Shown in pieces: positions 1 to 8,350 of a DNA stretch of 19,095 nucleotides. The notes beneath the pieces are model-generated. The model was not told where the DNA came from. It ran no database searches and saw only the letters and a program-made list of their open reading frames with translations. The position numbers and the translations under genes are program-made. The DNA is from Pseudomonadota bacterium (GTDB lineage: Bacteria; Chloroflexota; UBA6077; JAJPHF01): contig JAJPHF010000194.1 of the NCBI GenBank assembly GCA_021325365.1, positions 1 to 19,095 on the forward strand. Reading direction: 5' to 3'. The stretch's first letter is position 1. Each line of letters starts with the position of its first letter.

Positions 1-1189
1 AGTACATCTGGATGTTGCGGGTGAGGAGGGTGGGGCCGAAGTAGGCGGCGATCCAGACCAACGGCAGCAGCAGCCGCCACCGCGCCCCCCGCCCCGCCCA
101 CAGCGTGATCGCCGTGAGCACCAGAAACCCGCCAAGCAAGGCGTGGTCTACCCAAGGGGCCGCTGCACGCAGGCGTGTGGGCAGCCAGCCGACGGCAACG
201 CTCAGCCCGCCTGCGCCGGTCACATCGCTGCGCCCATACGACAGGTTCGCCATCGTGGAGGCGAGCACCAGCAGTTTAGTGCTGGTGATGTCAGGCGAAA
301 GCTGGGGCGCATAGGCGGCGTGCTCGGAGACGCCGCTCGGATCGGCAGGCGGGACCAATCCTACCGCGCTAGCCCGTGCGCCGAGGTACGCCACCGCGAC
401 GAGCAGCAGAGGCGCCAGGCGGATGCCCCACCATTTCGCCGTCGCGCGCCACGTGGCCGAGGAGGCCGCGGTGGTTGCCGCCAGCGCGGCCAGCACGGCA
501 AGGATCGCCAGCCCGTAGTCCTTCGTGAAGACCGCCAAGCTGCCGCACAGCAGGCCGAGCGCATAGTCGAGCCTCCGTCCGTACGCACGATAGCGCAGGA
601 AGCAGAGAAGCGTCGCGAGGAGCAAGGTCAGGCTCTGGATCGACTCGAAGACCGTCACGTAGCCGATCGCCGTGAAGTGGACCTTAGAAACTATGAACAG
701 TGCAAGGCCGGCGACGCGCCCCGCCCGGCTGCGGACGAGATAGGTAAGCACCCGTGCGAGGAGCAGTAGGTTGAGGATGGTCAACGCCAAGTTGCGCGCG
801 TGGTAGAGCCAGGGGTCCAGCGGCGTCCAGAGTTCCCACAACAGGCCAGTGGCGGTGAAGAAGGGCCGAAAGAACACGTCATCTGTCGGGCTGAAGACCG
901 CGCGCCAGAAGTCGTCGCCGAAGGCGCGATACTTCCCGACGTACAGGAAGTTCTCGGCAAAGAAATACGCCCCAAATGCGGGCAAGGTCATCGTCAGCAC
1001 CACTAGGCCTCCCACGGCGACTAGGACCGCGCTCTCGCGCCAGTGCCCAGCGCTGTCGAGAGGAGTAGTCGGGGGCGAGCCTACCGCGTCGCGCGGCCCC
1101 AGAGACCCTGGGCGCAGGTTAGCCGGCGCGGCAGTGCGCGGGGCGCACGCGGGCGGGGGCGCCGAGCCGGCCGCAGAGCGTAGCCGCAC
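1..1189 (-). CDS. GT-C-type membrane glycosyltransferase (GT39/ArnT-like), C-terminus cut by left edge
   Basis: An open minus-strand frame gives 396 residues and runs off the window. I place the start at a GTG (1189-1187), with a GAGG five bases upstream and 7 bases after the ATPase stop, which suggests translational coupling. Residues 1-50 are Ala/Pro-rich; about eight or nine hydrophobic segments follow. After the first helix, an extra-cytoplasmic loop carries acidic pairs (AFGDD and SPTDD) and an F-x-RPFF element. A later FTKDYG sits where GT-C enzymes usually have a lysine-acid pair. Known for the family: such enzymes move sugars from polyprenyl-phosphate donors on the outer membrane face. 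Inferred: it adds a sugar to the exported glycan or a surface acceptor. Family assignment is by topology and motif style, so the donor is unknown. No in-frame ATG precedes the first helix, so the low-complexity N-terminus could be shorter if a rare start is used. Confidence 0.72.
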   Translation of the reverse strand, partial: MRLRSAAGSAPPPACAPRTAAPANLRPGSLGPRDAVGSPPTTPLDSAGHWRESAVLVAVGGLVVLTMTLPAFGAYFFAENFLYVGKYRAFGDDFWRAVFSPTDDVFFRPFFTATGLLWELWTPLDPWLYHARNLALTILNLLLLARVLTYLVRSRAGRVAGLALFIVSKVHFTAIGYVTVFESIQSLTLLLATLLCFLRYRAYGRRLDYALGLLCGSLAVFTKDYGLAILAVLAALAATTAASSATWRATAKWWGIRLAPLLLVAVAYLGARASAVGLVPPADPSGVSEHAAYAPQLSPDITSTKLLVLASTMANLSYGRSDVTGAGGLSVAVGWLPTRLRAAAPWVDHALLGGFLVLTAITLWAGRGARWRLLLPLVWIAAYFGPTLLTRNIQMY

Positions 1190-1196
1190 GGTGGCC

Positions 1197-2489
1197 TCAG
1201 CACGATGGCGCGGCCGACCAGGGCCGCGCGTCGGTTGTCTGCCGCTCTAGCTCGCAGCGGATGGGAAAGCGCAGCAACGTGACGACGGGAACTTCGCCCA
1301 GCAGCTCGAGGGTGAGCGCGTTGTCGATCCAGTCGTTCATCGCGTAGGCGTCCAGGGTGCCGTCGGCGGCGGTGACCGAGAGGGCGTAATAGCCGGGGTG
1401 CAGCAGCGGCGGCTCGCATCGGAAGCGCACCGTGTAGACGTCCCCCGGCCGCGCCGCCGGCAGCGGGTAGCCCTCGAAGGTCGTATTGGTGCTGGCGAGG
1501 TCCGTGCCGAGGCGATCGCGCAGCACGAAGCCGACCATCGGCCGCGCGACGGGCCGGCGAAACGCGACCTGGACATGGAGCGCGAACGGCCGGCCGTGGC
1601 TGACGCTGCCCGTCGGCAGGTCGTTCTCATCGAACAGGCCAACGCCCACTATCTCGGCGTCGCCGTTGCCGAAGCGCCGGTCGACGTGCGGTGGGTTTAG
1701 CCCGCGGCCCAGCGGGACGGCGGGCGCGGGTTCCGCGGGCGCGCACGGCTCGGGCTGTTCGGGCTGGTCAAACACGGCGGCTAGGTAGCGGGCCACGACG
1801 CGCTCGGGATGGCCGTCATCGATCATCCGGCCGGCGTCCAGCCAGATGGCCCGCTGGCAGAGCCGCTTGATCGCGGCCGCATCGTGCGACACGATCACCA
1901 TCGTGACGCCGCGGCGCTGCAGGTCCGCCATCCGCAGCATACAGCGGTGCTGGAATTGCGCGTCACCGACGGCCAACGCCTCGTCTACCAGCAGGACGTC
2001 CGGCTCCACGCTGATCGCCGTGGCAAAGGCCAGGCGCACGTACATCCCGCTCGAGTAGGTCTTCACCGGCCGGTCGAAGAAATCGCCGATCTCCGCAAAC
2101 TTGGCGATCTCGCCCAGGCGCTCCCGCATCTCCGCCTCCGGGATGCCGAGGATCGCGCCGTTCAAGAGGGCGTTCTCACGCCCGGTGAACTCCGGATTGA
2201 AGCCGGCCCCCAGCTCCAAGAGCGCCGCCACGCGCCCCTGCACCTCCACCCGGCCCCGCGACGGCGTGAGCACGCCCGCCAGGATTTGCAGGAGGGTACT
2301 CTTGCCGGAGCCGTTCTGCCCGACGATGCCGACCGTCTCACCGCGGCGAATGCGGAAACTCACGTCCTGGAGCGCCCAGAAGTCGCGGTGGTAGGAACGC
2401 CGACGGACCAGCTCCTTGAGCCGGTCGAGAGGTTGTCGATAGAGCGTGTACTTGCGCCCGGCGTCCTGGACGCGGATTACGACATCCAC
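1197..2489 (-). CDS. Polysaccharide ABC exporter ATP-binding subunit, Wzt-like
   Basis: This is the ATPase of an ABC-2 exporter that moves a lipid-linked polysaccharide out across the cytoplasmic membrane. From the chosen GTG, Walker A is GQNGSGKST (57-65), the signature is YSSGMY (145-150), Walker B is VLLVDE (165-170), and the switch histidine is H202. YSSGM in place of LSGGQ is typical of the Wzt/TagH group. A Pro-rich linker (about 241-265) leads to a C-terminal beta-rich domain (about 270-430), which in Wzt proteins binds the glycan's non-reducing end. The open frame reaches a TTG at 2531 inside the permease gene. The GTG at 2489 has a GAGGGG nine bases upstream and puts the family's usual IRVQDAGRKY near the N-terminus, so I prefer it. 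The permease lies immediately upstream, as expected for the pair. The long C-terminal domain argues for an O-antigen-type system over a simple TagH. Confidence 0.93.
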   Translation of the reverse strand: MDVVIRVQDAGRKYTLYRQPLDRLKELVRRRSYHRDFWALQDVSFRIRRGETVGIVGQNGSGKSTLLQILAGVLTPSRGRVEVQGRVAALLELGAGFNPEFTGRENALLNGAILGIPEAEMRERLGEIAKFAEIGDFFDRPVKTYSSGMYVRLAFATAISVEPDVLLVDEALAVGDAQFQHRCMLRMADLQRRGVTMVIVSHDAAAIKRLCQRAIWLDAGRMIDDGHPERVVARYLAAVFDQPEQPEPCAPAEPAPAVPLGRGLNPPHVDRRFGNGDAEIVGVGLFDENDLPTGSVSHGRPFALHVQVAFRRPVARPMVGFVLRDRLGTDLASTNTTFEGYPLPAARPGDVYTVRFRCEPPLLHPGYYALSVTAADGTLDAYAMNDWIDNALTLELLGEVPVVTLLRFPIRCELERQTTDARPWSAAPSC

Positions 2490-2514
2490 CCAGTCGGTCC
2501 CCTCGTCCTGCCGG

Positions 2515-3378
2515 CTAAAGCACGTCGGCAAAGCCGGGCTCGTTGGCGACGAACCAGCAGTACCCCAGGTAGGCGGCCAGCGCGGCGAGGGCCGTCCAGA
2601 CGGTCCAGGCCGTCCAAGGAAACGCCGGGTCGCCGAGCAGCGCGGCCCGGAAGCCGTCCACGATCGTGGTGAGCGGGTTCAGCGCGAACAGCGGACGCAG
2701 CCACCCCGGTGCCGCGCTGACCGGGTAGAAGATCGGGGTGAAGAACAGCAGCACTTGCGCCAGCACGCCGATCGCGTGGCCGACGTCGCGGAGATAGACG
2801 CAGAGCGCAGCCAACAGCCAGGTGGTCCCCAGGGCCAGCAGGACGAGCGGCAGGTACGCGAGCGGAAGCAAGAGCAGCGTCGGCGGCAGCGACCGCAACA
2901 GGATGACCTCCGCCAGCAGTAAGACGCTCACGCCGATCAAGGAGTGGATGCACGCCGAGCTGACCTGGACCACGGGCAGCGTCTCTAGCGGGAAGACGAC
3001 CTTCTTCACGTAGTTGGGCACGGCGACGACCAGATTCGGCGCGCGGGTCAGACACTCCGCGAAGAGGCTGAAGGGGATGAGCCCCGCGAAAAGAATCAGC
3101 GCCGCCTCCCCGGTCGCGGCCGGCTGGTTGCCGATGGACCAGCGGGCCTGGAAGATCACGGAGAAGACGAAAGTATACGCCGCCAGCATGAGTAGCGGGG
3201 TGATCATCGACCAGGCGATGCCAAGGAACGAGCCCCGATAGCGTTGCTGCACCTCGCGCCGACTGAGCTGGCGAATCAAATCGCGGGATCGCCAAAGGTC
3301 GCGCGCTGCTGCCAGCGGCGACAGCGACGCGGCCCCGCGGGGGGCCAAGCCCGCGCCGCTGGTCACGTAGCCTGCCAC
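2515..3378 (-). CDS. Polysaccharide ABC exporter permease, Wzm/TagG-like (ABC-2 family)
   Basis: This is the membrane subunit partnering the Wzt-like ATPase. It has the hallmark amphipathic entry SRREVQQRYRGSFLG followed by WSMITPLL, six predicted helices, a YLRDVGH segment after the fourth helix, and a FFTPIFYP re-entrant element before LNPLTTIVDGFR; all are typical of O-antigen and teichoic-acid exporters. The open frame extends to 3570, but its first 64 residues are Arg/Ala/Gly-rich and unlike the family. I prefer GTG 3378 (287 residues, close to the family's roughly 260-280), which has an AGGTGA four bases upstream and a GGAGG eleven bases upstream. GTG 3366 is an alternative. The 3' end lies 25 bp before the preferred ATPase start. 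The 190 bp upstream is GC-rich and carries two TACAAT boxes (3501-3496 and 3472-3467, minus strand) that could be -10 elements, but without a good -35. Confidence 0.92.
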   Translation of the reverse strand: MAGYVTSGAGLAPRGAASLSPLAAARDLWRSRDLIRQLSRREVQQRYRGSFLGIAWSMITPLLMLAAYTFVFSVIFQARWSIGNQPAATGEAALILFAGLIPFSLFAECLTRAPNLVVAVPNYVKKVVFPLETLPVVQVSSACIHSLIGVSVLLLAEVILLRSLPPTLLLLPLAYLPLVLLALGTTWLLAALCVYLRDVGHAIGVLAQVLLFFTPIFYPVSAAPGWLRPLFALNPLTTIVDGFRAALLGDPAFPWTAWTVWTALAALAAYLGYCWFVANEPGFADVL

Positions 3379-3570
3379 AGCGTCACCTGCCTCCGCGTCA
3401 GCCGCCGACGTCTCGGACCGCCGCGCGCCGGCGCGCGGCGGCACGGGCGAAGCGGCCCAGCCCGGTATTGTACAAGCGCGCCGCGCGGCCCGACCATTGT
3501 AGCGGCCGCGGCGGGCGGCCGTGCGGTCCCCGACGCGGCAAATCCGCCAGCCCCCCGTCGCCCCGGGCAC

Positions 3571-4539
3571 CTAGTCCGGTGCCCCCACGCGCTGCTCATA
3601 GTAGGCTCGGTGCGACGGATGGTCTCGGAGCCAGGCGGCGAACAGACGAAACCCGTCCTCGAATCCCATGCGCGGCTCCCAGCCGAGCGCCTGGCGTGCC
3701 TTGCGGTTGTCGCCCACCCACACCTGGGTGTCCCAGCGGCGGTCGGGCATCGAGCCCCAAACTGGCTCCTCGGGAATGTGTAGCACCCGCCGCGCCACGT
3801 CGACCGCATCGCGGATTGTCGTCTGCGCACCGCTGCCGATGTTGTAGACGGCCCCTGGCTCCTGCTCGGGCCGCGTGGCGGCCAACAAGTAGGCGTCGTT
3901 CACGTCCTCGGCGTACACGAAATCGCGTCCGACCGCGGGGTTGACGAGGGGCGGCAAGCGTCCCTGGAGCCCGCGGACGATCAGCGTCGGGAGTAGACGC
4001 GTGGGCTCCTCCCAGGGGCCGTACACCGAGTATAGCCGCAACGTGGGCAGGCGGACGCCCTCGCTCTGGGCCGTGTAGCGGCAGAACAAGGTGGCCGAGG
4101 CTTTCGTGACCGCGTAATGGCTGTTCGGCTCGATCAGCTCCGACTCGGCTGGCGGGTGGTCCTGGTAGCCGTACTCGGAGGACGAGCCGGTGTTGACGAA
4201 GGCCTCAAAGCCGTGGCGCAGGCCGGCCCGCACGAGATTGATGGTCCCCAGGACGTTGGTCTGCAGCATCCGGTCGAGGTCGGTCTGTGATGAGTACGCC
4301 CCATAGGCGGCCAGATGGAACACCCAATCGGGTCGAATACGCCCCAGGGTCTCGGTGAGCGCTGTCAGGTCGCCAAGGTCGACCAGGTGCAGGCGCACGT
4401 CGGCGAGGATGTCGGCGATGCGCCAGCGCGCGTGTTCGGGGCGGACCAGCAGGTGGACCTCGTGGCCGTCGCGCAGAAGCCGCCGGGCCAGGCTAGCGCC
4501 GACGAAGCCGGTGCCGCCCGTCAGGACTGCCCGCTTCAC
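3571..4539 (-). CDS. NAD-dependent nucleotide-sugar epimerase/dehydratase (extended SDR)
   Basis: This 322-residue extended short-chain dehydrogenase has a Rossmann loop GGTGFVG (8-14), HLAAYGAYSS after the fourth strand (75-84), serine-rich NTGSSSEYG (117-124) and the catalytic Y142-x3-K146 in HYAVTK. RLYSVYGPWEEPTRLLP is typical of nucleotide-sugar 4-epimerases and 4,6-dehydratase-like reductases. The reaction is hydride transfer on a nucleotide-linked sugar using NAD(P). The exact sugar cannot be read, and there is no RmlB- or GalE-specific signature I trust. The start is a GTG whose GGGGAG Shine-Dalgarno overlaps the end of the upstream sulfotransferase; only 3 bp separate the stop from this start, indicating coupled translation. 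Its place in the operon argues for making an activated sugar for the exported glycan. Confidence 0.9.
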   Translation of the reverse strand: MKRAVLTGGTGFVGASLARRLLRDGHEVHLLVRPEHARWRIADILADVRLHLVDLGDLTALTETLGRIRPDWVFHLAAYGAYSSQTDLDRMLQTNVLGTINLVRAGLRHGFEAFVNTGSSSEYGYQDHPPAESELIEPNSHYAVTKASATLFCRYTAQSEGVRLPTLRLYSVYGPWEEPTRLLPTLIVRGLQGRLPPLVNPAVGRDFVYAEDVNDAYLLAATRPEQEPGAVYNIGSGAQTTIRDAVDVARRVLHIPEEPVWGSMPDRRWDTQVWVGDNRKARQALGWEPRMGFEDGFRLFAAWLRDHPSHRAYYEQRVGAPD

Positions 4540-4542
4540 GGC

Positions 4543-5472
4543 CTAGCTCCCCAGGAAGCCCTTGTAGTCGAACGTCTCTAGGTACTGCCAGGCTCGGGCG
4601 CGCACCTCGTCGCGCTCGCGCGGCGACAGCTCTTCCGCGGTGGCCCGGTTGGCAGCGGGCGTGGGCGTGCGGATGGTGCCCCAAGGGTAGATCTCGTTCA
4701 GCGGCGTGCCGTTCCAGGTCGGCGTCTGCAGCGTGTCGGCCGGCTCCAGGCCCAGCTTCTCGCACACCGCGCCAAGCGTCCGGCGCGGGTCGGCCATGAC
4801 GTCCTCCGCCCGGACGACGTGCACGCGGCCGGGGAACTGCTCGCGGAACAGCAGCGCGTGGTACTGGTTCAGCGTCCAGCCGAGCAGGTAGACCGCCAGC
4901 GGCAGCGGCACCGGCCGCTTCTTCGTGTCCGCGTAGGCGGACCACGGGTTGCGGACGACGTGGAGGACATGCGCTTGGGGTAAATCCGTCAGGATCTTGT
5001 CGGCGTCCACGCCGATGATCGGACTGTAGCCGACGTAGACGAGCTGCTCGCCGGTGCGTCTGTAGTCCTTCCAAGCGTCGAACGTCGCGCGGAAGAACGC
5101 CGCCATGTTGTTCGCGCGCGACCGGCCGGTCTGCCCGACGTACTGGCTGTAGATCGCGCAGCGCTCGTCGTCCGAGAACTCGAACGGCATGTGGCGGAAC
5201 TTGCTAACGTCGGGCGTGCGCGCGCGGACCTTGCACTCCTCGTCGATAATCGCCCGGTAGTCCTGCTCCGGCGTCGCGTCGAGCGCGAACACCGGCCAGC
5301 GGTACTTCACCGGAAACATCGATGCCAGATGGTCGCTCACCATGCCGGTGCCCACCTGCGACTCGAACGGATACACGTACATCTGCGGGTGGCCGTCGAG
5401 GAAGCGGTGAGTGGTGTTTCCCCCGTTCTCGTACATCGCGCCGAGCATCAGAAAGCGAAAGTCCTGGCTCAT
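4543..5472 (-). CDS. Sulfotransferase family protein (PAPS-dependent type)
   Basis: This protein of 309 residues likely transfers sulfate from PAPS to a hydroxyl, plausibly on the glycan. RFLMLGAMYENGGNTTHRFL (6-25) followed by DGHPQMYVYPFE occupies the place of the 5'-phosphosulfate loop. HVVRNPWSAYADTKKR (171-186) is a good 3'-phosphate-binding segment, with R174 and S178 in the expected spacing. The C-terminal half has WTLNQYHALLF and VVRAEDVMADPRRTLGAVCEKLGL, the usual late elements of bacterial sulfotransferases. The 5' loop reads ENGGNTT, not the common RSGTT, so the basic residue is missing. The open frame goes back to 5826, but ATG 5472 has a strong AAAGAGG five bases upstream and the upstream residues are Arg-rich read-through. 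It lies 53 bp after the DUF4915-like gene and 3 bp before the epimerase. Confidence 0.85.
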   Translation of the reverse strand: MSQDFRFLMLGAMYENGGNTTHRFLDGHPQMYVYPFESQVGTGMVSDHLASMFPVKYRWPVFALDATPEQDYRAIIDEECKVRARTPDVSKFRHMPFEFSDDERCAIYSQYVGQTGRSRANNMAAFFRATFDAWKDYRRTGEQLVYVGYSPIIGVDADKILTDLPQAHVLHVVRNPWSAYADTKKRPVPLPLAVYLLGWTLNQYHALLFREQFPGRVHVVRAEDVMADPRRTLGAVCEKLGLEPADTLQTPTWNGTPLNEIYPWGTIRTPTPAANRATAEELSPRERDEVRARAWQYLETFDYKGFLGS

Positions 5473-5525
5473 CCAAACCTCTTTTCCGGAGCTGCCGTGT
5501 TGGCCTCTCGTGCCCGTGCCATTGC

Positions 5526-6755
5526 TCACCGAGGCTCGCTCGGCAGCGGCGACTGAAACGCGTAGAACAGGTGCTTCGTCCGCTCGGGGACGCGCTTTGG
5601 CCCGGCGCGGAAGGGGAACCCCGAGGTCAGATGATTCGGCATCCAGTCGATGGCGAAGATCTGATTGCCCGCGGGCCACAGCAGGCTGCCAAGCACCTTG
5701 CCCGACGCGACAGCGACGGCGTGCAGGCCACAGACCGAGGCATCGACGTCGAGCCCGGGGGCGTATTGCCGGAAGCGCGGGATGACCCGCGAGGTGCCGA
5801 CGAACGCCACGTCGCCGTGGAAGCACAGCCCGCGCGTCCAGCCGGGCAGGCGCGCGACAGGCTCGAACCGGCCGCGATCGGCGGTGCCCAGCTCGCCATA
5901 GCCGCTATTGTCTACCCACACGCGCCCGCGGGCCAGCCGGGCCGAGTGGGGGCGGGTGAGGCCGCGCGCCACCGGCTCCCGCGTGGCGCCCGCGAAGATG
6001 ACGCCGCGTCGGTCCACCGGGAAGTTGCGATGGCCGGGCCGGCGCCGCGAGAGTGTTTCCGCGGAGGCCGAAAAATACGATGCGGCGAGATCATCGCCCG
6101 CGGCGATCGAGTTGAGCTGGATGTAGTTCTGCTGGAAGGCGGGGCCGTCCGGCGTGTCGATACACCGCGGCCACCAGACGTACTGGTAGCCGCCGTTGGC
6201 ATCGAAGCGGATGACCGCGTTGTGCCCGACGGCGTTGGCGTGCAGCGCGCCGCCGATGAGCGCCAGATCGTGCAGGTACAGCGAGCCCGGCAGGAACCGT
6301 GACCGTAGCGGCACGAGCGGCCGGCCATCCAGCCGCGCTCGCGGAATGTCGTGGCGAGCCACGAGCCCGTTCACGGAGCCCAGCTCGTAGATCTGGTTCG
6401 GGTTACGGGTGCTGGCGACGTAGACTAGCCCCCGGTCGCGGTCGGCGACGAGCCCCGAGGGATGCGGCAGCCGCAGGTAGCTGATCTGCGGCTGGCCGTC
6501 GGCGACGCGGAGTGCCATCACCAGGTGCTCGTACTCGCGGGTGACGAGCAGGGTGGCGTCGGTCGCGCCCACCGCCTCCCACCAGGCGCCGCGCACGCGG
6601 TACTGCAGCAGGGTCGGGTCGGTCGCGGCCGCTTCCTGCCACTGGCTGGCGATCTGAGCGGGGTCGCGCCACTCCGCGTGATGGCGGGCCCAGAGCGCCT
6701 CGAGGTCGTCATCGGACGGCGCGCTCGTCGCGCGTTCGCCTAGCTGCGTCGCCAC
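5526..6755 (-). CDS. DUF4915/TIGR03032-like protein
   Basis: This 409-residue protein has no signal peptide or membrane segment. Repeated blocks of short strands such as GLVYVASTRNPNQIYEL, SGYGELG and LPGWTRGLCFHGDVAFVGTS look like a beta-propeller-type fold. LPGWTRGL-x-FHGDVAFVGTSR (303-323) and the C-terminal AIDWMPNHLTSGFPF resemble what I recall of the DUF4915/TIGR03032 family, which has no firmly known activity; I cannot test this by search. Its neighbours, a glycosyltransferase upstream and a sulfotransferase downstream, suggest a role in making or modifying the glycan. The open frame extends to 7154, but that part runs through the glycosyltransferase gene. I choose GTG 6755, which overlaps the glycosyltransferase end by 16 bp. 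The Shine-Dalgarno is weak, so reinitiation by coupled ribosomes is likely. Confidence 0.8.
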   Translation of the reverse strand: MATQLGERATSAPSDDDLEALWARHHAEWRDPAQIASQWQEAAATDPTLLQYRVRGAWWEAVGATDATLLVTREYEHLVMALRVADGQPQISYLRLPHPSGLVADRDRGLVYVASTRNPNQIYELGSVNGLVARHDIPRARLDGRPLVPLRSRFLPGSLYLHDLALIGGALHANAVGHNAVIRFDANGGYQYVWWPRCIDTPDGPAFQQNYIQLNSIAAGDDLAASYFSASAETLSRRRPGHRNFPVDRRGVIFAGATREPVARGLTRPHSARLARGRVWVDNSGYGELGTADRGRFEPVARLPGWTRGLCFHGDVAFVGTSRVIPRFRQYAPGLDVDASVCGLHAVAVASGKVLGSLLWPAGNQIFAIDWMPNHLTSGFPFRAGPKRVPERTKHLFYAFQSPLPSEPR

Positions 6756-7423
6756 AGTTGGTAGGCACCCCAGTACATTTTCACCGCGGACCGATAGTTG
6801 GTGGTGGCTGTGCCGCCGTGCCGCCGGCTGGCGAAAATCGGCACTTCGAGCATCGGATAGCCCTCGCGGCGGCACACGACGTTGAACTCGGCGTCGATGA
6901 GGTCGTCGTCGCGCGTCAGCGCCAGCAGCTTGTCGAACTGGCGCGGGAAGACCTTCGGCGTTCCATTGATGTCCCAATACGAGAGATCGAAGAGGGCGCG
7001 ACATTCCAGGTTGTACAGCAGGGAGCCCATGCGGCGCCGCCAGTTCTCGCGGATCTTGCGGTTGGCCTTCACCACCACGCCCGGGTTGACCACGCCGTAG
7101 AGCAGCACTAGCACCAGGTCCTGCGCGCTCGTCCGGGCGGAGTTGGTGTAGCACAGCACGTCGCCCCGCGCGGCGCGCAGGCCGAGCTTGACGGCAAGTC
7201 CCCAGCCCCCACGCTGGCTGTGCTGCACGAGGACGGTCGGATATTCCGCGGCGAGCGCCTGGCAGACATCGAGGGACCGGTCGCGGGAGCCGTTGACGAC
7301 GAGGATCATCTCGTGTGAGTACGGAACCCGGGCTAGTGCTGCCTCGTAGTCTCGGACGACGTCCCCGATGTGGTCGGCCTGGTTGTAGACCGGGAGGACA
7401 ATGGAGATGTGGGGCTCACTCAT
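6740..7423 (-). CDS. Glycosyltransferase family 2-like protein, DxD missing
   Basis: This 227-residue GT-A-type protein begins HISIVLPVYNQADHI, the standard GT2 opening, and continues with VVNGSRDRS (42-50) in place of the usual DDGSxDxT. The donor-metal motif after RGDVL reads CYTNSARTSAQDL (91-103), with no DxD. Later elements are family-like: SYWDINGTPKVFPR (148-161) and DLIDAEFNVVCRREGYPMLEVPI (174-196). There is no C-terminal membrane segment. It resembles the DPM1/polyprenyl-phosphate glycosyltransferase branch, but the altered motif leaves open a metal-independent or non-catalytic role. ATG 7423 overlaps the end of the transketolase C-subunit by 4 bp, and its own 3' end is overlapped by the next gene, so all three are probably translated together. 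Confidence 0.88.
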   Translation of the reverse strand: MSEPHISIVLPVYNQADHIGDVVRDYEAALARVPYSHEMILVVNGSRDRSLDVCQALAAEYPTVLVQHSQRGGWGLAVKLGLRAARGDVLCYTNSARTSAQDLVLVLLYGVVNPGVVVKANRKIRENWRRRMGSLLYNLECRALFDLSYWDINGTPKVFPRQFDKLLALTRDDDLIDAEFNVVCRREGYPMLEVPIFASRRHGGTATTNYRSAVKMYWGAYQLWRRS

Positions 7424-8349
7424 GTTGGCGCCGAGGCTAGCTCTCCTAGCGCCATCTGGACCAGCGTCTCGCAGGAGATGCCGTGGGCTCGGGCGAGGTA
7501 CTGCTCACCGCCGCCGGGCAGATCCAGCGCGGTCCGCAGGCCGCAGCGCACGACCCGACACGGCAGCGCACGCTCGGCGACCACCTCGGAGACCAGCGAC
7601 CCGAGCCCGCCGATCACATAGTGCGCCTCGGCCGTGACGGCCAGACGGTAGCGGCTCAGCAGCGCGACCAAATCCTCCACGGGGGGCGGGCTGAGGCTGG
7701 CTACCACCACGACTGCGGCGCTCACGCCCTGCTCGCGCAGCGCGTCGGCGGCCGCGACGGCGTCGCCGGCCAGGGCTCCCATGGCCAGCACCACTAGGTC
7801 GTCGCCCTCGCGCACTTGCTCGGCTCGGCCCAGCATGAAACGCCCGTCGAGGCCCGGCACGGTCGACCGCTCGTCCTTGCCGAGTCGGTAGTACACGGGC
7901 CCGGGCAGGTCCCAGGTCGCGCGGAGAGCGGCGGCCGCCTGCTGGTAGTCGGCCGGGCACACGACGGCCAGCCCGGGCTGCAGTCGCATCACGCCCACGT
8001 CCTCGACCGCGTGATGGGTCGGCCCCGCCGGCCCATACTCGAACCCGCCGCCCACGCCGACGATGCGCACCGGCAAATGGTGCAGGACGGGCCCGTTGCG
8101 GATGAACTCGTAGGGCCGCAGGCAGGCGAAGGTGGCGATGGAGTAGACGAAGGGGATGAAGCCGCTCTCTGCCAGGCCCGTCGCCAAGCCTACCATGTTC
8201 TGTTCGGCCACGCCCACGTTGAAGAAGCGGTCCGGGTGGCGCTCCGCGAAGGGCTCGACCACCGTGTAGCCGAGATCGCCGGTCAGGAACACCACGCGGG
8301 GGTCACGGTCGGCTAGCTCGCAGAGGGTGCGGACGAAGGTGCTCCGCAT
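7420..8349 (-). CDS. Transketolase C-terminal subunit (pyrimidine-binding and C-terminal domains)
   Basis: This 309-residue protein carries the pyrimidine-binding domain of thiamin-diphosphate enzymes: MRSTFVRTLCELADRD, VVFLTGDLG, and FNVGVAEQNMVGLATGLAESG, whose E49 should activate the cofactor's aminopyrimidine. IVGVGGGFEYGPAGPTHHAVEDVG holds histidines expected near the active site. The last third (from about 185) is the transketolase C-terminal domain. With the adjacent N-terminal subunit it should form one enzyme that moves two-carbon ketol units between sugar phosphates or a related sugar acceptor. ATG 8349 follows the N-subunit stop by 1 bp and has a GGAGG eleven bases upstream; the longer TTG start at 8361 sits too close to that site. 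Split transketolases are known in archaea and in polysaccharide clusters. DXS-like chemistry is less likely given the split form and the context. Confidence 0.92.
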   Translation of the reverse strand: MRSTFVRTLCELADRDPRVVFLTGDLGYTVVEPFAERHPDRFFNVGVAEQNMVGLATGLAESGFIPFVYSIATFACLRPYEFIRNGPVLHHLPVRIVGVGGGFEYGPAGPTHHAVEDVGVMRLQPGLAVVCPADYQQAAAALRATWDLPGPVYYRLGKDERSTVPGLDGRFMLGRAEQVREGDDLVVLAMGALAGDAVAAADALREQGVSAAVVVVASLSPPPVEDLVALLSRYRLAVTAEAHYVIGGLGSLVSEVVAERALPCRVVRCGLRTALDLPGGGEQYLARAHGISCETLVQMALGELASAPT

Positions 8350-8350
8350 G

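Noticed and set aside
3467..3501. Two TACAAT boxes upstream of the Wzm-like permease as an internal promoter
   Set aside because: Both match a -10 well in GC-rich DNA, but neither has an acceptable -35 at 16-18 bp, so I mention them only in the permease entry.
5322..6302. Long plus-strand open frame of 326 codons
   Set aside because: It is antisense to the sulfotransferase and DUF4915-like genes, is Arg/Ala/Gly-rich, and has no recognisable motif; high GC produces such shadows.
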